Shown piece by piece: positions 61,971 to 64,000 of a DNA stretch of 64,000 nucleotides. A model generated the notes under the pieces. That model made no database searches and had not been told where the DNA came from. It was given only the letters and a program-made list of their open reading frames with translations. Location: the NCBI RefSeq assembly GCF_014127105.1, contig NZ_CP059902.1, positions 2,637,001-2,701,000 on the forward strand, given 5' to 3'. This DNA is from Devosia sp. MC521. GTDB taxonomy: Bacteria; Pseudomonadota; Alphaproteobacteria; Rhizobiales; Devosiaceae. The translations under genes and the position numbers were made by a program. The first letter of the stretch is position 1. Each line of letters opens with the position of its first letter.

Positions 61971-62285
61971 ATGATTTTTCGTGTTCTCGTCATAGTTCTG
62001 GTGGTCGTTGGCCTCGTGTTCCCCGTGAACGCCCAGCCGAGTGGTACAGCGACCTGTTTACGCTTGATGCTCGACGCCACGACCGCACACGACGTTTCGG
62101 TCGCGTGCCCTCCCTTGCAAAAGTCCAGTGAGACATGTTGCTCCAGCAAGGCAATCGCGACCAGTTCTGCACTGCTCGCAGCGCCGAAGCCAGCCGCAGC
62201 TCTGCCGTTCGCCGCGAGAGAAATCTTCGTGGCAACCGGAATTGATCGCGGCATAGACCGTCCACCAAAAGCTTTCCTGAGTTAG
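61971..62285 (+). CDS. Small secreted Cys-rich protein, unknown
   Basis: 104 residues. Signal-like MIFRVLVIVLVVVGLVFPVN, then a Cys-containing region (CLRL, ACPPLQKSSETCCS) and a basic tail ending RGIDRPPKAFLS, a tail type seen in DUF2946-like proteins. Assignment weak. A TTG at 61,935 could extend it. Confidence 0.5.
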   Translation: MIFRVLVIVLVVVGLVFPVNAQPSGTATCLRLMLDATTAHDVSVACPPLQKSSETCCSSKAIATSSALLAAPKPAAALPFAAREIFVATGIDRGIDRPPKAFLS

Positions 62286-62377
62286 CGCTCCCAGGCACCT
62301 TCATCACCAAAATCTACGGACGCAAGCCTTGTCCCCTAGAGACGAGACTTTGCGCGCTGACACCGGAAAGAACTCCC

Positions 62378-62824
62378 ATGTCGAAGATCCACGCTCCTAT
62401 TCCCGAGCGCATTCCCGCCCTCACGCCAATCTACGCGCGCCTTCACACCCTTGCTGAAACGCTGATGCGCGTTATCTGCGGGCTCATTCTCACAGTCCAT
62501 GGCTATCCCAAGATCATGGACCCATTCCGGGCCGTACCTATGGTCGAAGGGCTCGGGTTTTACCCCGGCGTCTTCTGGGCACCTCTGCTTGCCGCCACGG
62601 AGTTTTTCGGCGGCATTCTGCTTGCCATGGGTCTTTTCACGCGACCCGTTGCGATTGCGGCCAGCGTGATCTTGCTGGTCACTGTTTATGCCCACTGGAT
62701 CCCGATGGAACAGGGCTACTCTGGCGCTGAAAAGTCTATCCTCTGGCTCGGCATGAGCCTCTTCTTTGCAATTCGCGGATCGAACGCCCATTCGATTGAC
62801 GCCAAGCTCGGGCGTCAATTCTAA
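62378..62824 (+). CDS. DoxX-family membrane protein
   Basis: 148 residues, four helices. LMRVICGLILTVHGYPKIMD, WAPLLAATEFFGGILLAMGL, IAASVILLVTVYAHWIP and SILWLGMSLFFAIRG follow the DoxX pattern. Role in this organism unknown. Confidence 0.9.
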   Translation: MSKIHAPIPERIPALTPIYARLHTLAETLMRVICGLILTVHGYPKIMDPFRAVPMVEGLGFYPGVFWAPLLAATEFFGGILLAMGLFTRPVAIAASVILLVTVYAHWIPMEQGYSGAEKSILWLGMSLFFAIRGSNAHSIDAKLGRQF

Positions 62825-63036
62825 CGCTCACGACAATGATCCGGCGCAGCCCCTGTGCCGGATCGCATTGGCGAGATGTCGCCCATCACCGGCGACACTG
62901 AGCCTAACAGGCGGCGGCGGCGCTCAACAGCTTGCCGATCCTGTATTGAGGGTCTTGCAAAAGGCTCAAACGCCGCCCTCATCCTCGACAGCCTCTCCCA
63001 CCGGCCATCACCCTTGACCCGAAGGCACACCACTTC

Positions 63037-63053
63037 TCCTCCCCCGTATTCGG
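63037..63053 (+). repeat. G/C-rich intergenic repeat, copy 9 (left part, split by IS1)
   Basis: CTCCTCCCCCGTATTCGG up to the IS1 insertion; the rest resumes after 63,842. Confidence 0.8.
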
Positions 63054-63842
63054 GGGGACTGTTCATTTGGGACTCCTTATGAGGTGTCTGTTGAAGAACA
63101 GATTGAGCGTAATCTCGAGCATCTGCACTGTTTTGGAGACGCGCTTTGTCCGCCGATCGAACCGCGCAAGATTGTCCCTGATTGAGGAATTGGAGGACTC
63201 AATCAGGTGGGTTTGCGCCTTTGTTTCCAAATGTGGCACGGTCACGCCATTGCGCTTGAAAGCGAGTGCGTAACAAGAGTTGGCATCGGTAAAGATGGCC
63301 CCGATCTCACCCACAGCCTGCAGGGCCAAGCGGTAGGCCGTGATCGCACTTTCTACGCCTTTGTCACCGATGTGGTGGGCAACAACGCGGCGCTGTCTTC
63401 GGCTATAAACGGTCCAGATAACCGCTCGCTGCTGTTTTTTTGGACGTAGGTATAGATCTCGTCCATCTCAATAATATCGGGTCCGCTCGCTGGCGTCCCG
63501 CGCTGAGCCGCGATCCGCTCTTGCAAGATGTCGTGCTCCTTGCGTATCCATTTAAGGACCGCGGCTGGGGAGGCCGAAAGGACGCGCCCAATGGCCCGAA
63601 TGCCGGTGCCGTTGAGATACATCTGAACGGCCTGCGCTTTTGTCTGAGCGCTGAATTTAGGGGCGCGATCAGTAAAGTACCGACCACACTGCTTACAGCT
63701 AAATCGCTGGTAACCCGCCTTGAGGCCGCGCTTGACCGTGGCAGTGCTAGAACAATCTGGACAATCCATCTCAAACCCTCCGGAAAAACACCCCCAAGCA
63801 GCCAAACTAGAATCCCAAATGAGCAAGTTGTAAACAGTCCCC
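63054..63842 (-). mobile_element. IS1-family element (789 bp)
   Basis: Terminal repeats GGGGACTGTT / AACAGTCCCC, with further similarity inside (TCATTTGGGA near each end). Flanking 8-bp repeats GTATTCGG (63,046-63,053) and GCATTCGG (63,843-63,850), one mismatch, an IS1-type duplication. It is inserted in an intergenic repeat and codes for one transposase read with a frameshift. Confidence 0.88.
63063..63769 (-). CDS. IS1-family transposase, read through a -1 frameshift
   Basis: InsA-like N-terminus with Zn ribbon (MDCPDCSSTATVKRGLKAGY, FSCKQCGRYFTD) and HTH, then InsB-like catalytic part with MDEIYTYVQK (first D), IGDKGVESAITAYRL, IFTDANSCYALAF (second D) and HLIESSNSSIRDNLARFDRR (E). The zero frame ends at 63,353; the C-terminal frame is reached by a -1 slip at A-AAA-AAC (63,432-63,439 on the plus strand as a T7 run). 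This is the same heptamer used by E. coli IS1, so the shift is probably programmed rather than a mutation. Confidence 0.75.
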
Positions 63843-63868
63843 GCATTCGGGGGAGGCCGGGTGGGGGT
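63843..63868 (+). repeat. G/C-rich intergenic repeat, copy 9 (right part)
   Basis: GCATTCGGGGGAGGCCGGGT, then GGGGG: continuation of the split repeat, with the second copy of the 8-bp target duplication at its start. Confidence 0.8.
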
Positions 63869-64000
63869 CTTCCTCCAAACCCGCACCTACTCACTCCCGG
63901 GCACGCCCAAGTGTAGCCCCTTGGGTCAACCCCAAGGGTAACGAGCCGTGCGAGGGACACACCTGCTATGACAGAAGTCACCCATCACCGGTGATCCTCA
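63869..64000. other. Right-edge sequence, no gene called
   Basis: It includes an inverted repeat CCCTTGGG-TCAA-CCCCAAGGG (about 63,919-63,940), a likely stem-loop. No convincing coding frame is seen in the last 130 bases. Confidence 0.4.

Noticed and set aside
1..64000. tRNA or rRNA genes
   Set aside because: No cloverleaf with TTCRANNC and matching acceptor stem, nor rRNA signature, was recognised by eye; a tRNAscan run would settle it.

Overview
The window is a piece of an alphaproteobacterial chromosome, most likely Hyphomicrobiales and possibly a Devosia relative. This rests on the gene order uvrC ... pgsA-moaD-moaE, a petABC cytochrome bc1 operon, a GTTC-N7-GTTC LexA-type box before uvrB, many signal-peptide SH3b proteins and the high-GC codon use. 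No tRNA, rRNA or CRISPR array was recognised. Nearly everything outside 10.4-17.6 kb and 63.0-63.9 kb looks like stable core genome.

Layout. 1-7.4 kb: a cut-off DUF2147-like gene, a GNAT acetyltransferase, thymidine kinase, a YciA-type thioesterase, three secreted SH3b proteins (two with a C-terminal beta/gamma-crystallin or I36-like module), a DUF3597 protein, a small membrane protein and an autotransporter-type barrel. 7.4-10.1 kb: uvrB with a long N-terminal extension and an upstream SOS box. 10.4-17.6 kb: the one clearly accessory island. It is an AT-richer STAND-type NTPase gene (possible HEPN N-terminus, NB-ARC-like core, winged helix, TPR tail) broken by two inverted identical IS5-family copies, one IS66-family element, a large internal deletion and a frameshift. 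17.6-26.3 kb: two DUF559 genes, a PNPOx-like stress protein, hemH, a NicO-type Ni/Co exporter with its LysR neighbour, a MarR-like regulator, another SH3b protein and a DMT permease.

26.4-34.8 kb: an SDR gene overlapping uvrC; a DAHP synthase gene behind what looks like a transcription attenuator with a Phe/Tyr/Trp-rich leader peptide; pgsA-moaD-moaE; ilvE; a MarR regulator; and ybjN-proC. 35-41.5 kb: ubiK, the lgt-midA-pgeF operon, prs, a secreted duplicated-domain protein, rplY and pth. 41.7-50.6 kb: a GH4 glycosidase, a TAT-exported multicopper oxidase, ychF, tandem MaoC proteins, a TerC membrane protein behind a structured leader RNA, VOC and GFA proteins, and apt. 50.8-64 kb: petABC, trmL, hemF, a RecF/OLD-like ATPase, DUF1059, cca with an overlapping NUDIX gene, a GNAT, a glutathionyl-hydroquinone-reductase-like GST, another NUDIX, a metallophosphoesterase, DoxX and an IS1-family element inserted into a member of a G/C-rich intergenic repeat family found about nine times here.

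The strongest items for follow-up are the wrecked STAND gene (possible defence-gene remnant), the aromatic-amino-acid leader/attenuator before the DAHP synthase gene, the terC leader RNA, and the -1 frameshift heptamer in the IS1 transposase. All family assignments come from reading motifs and general family knowledge; no database search was possible.
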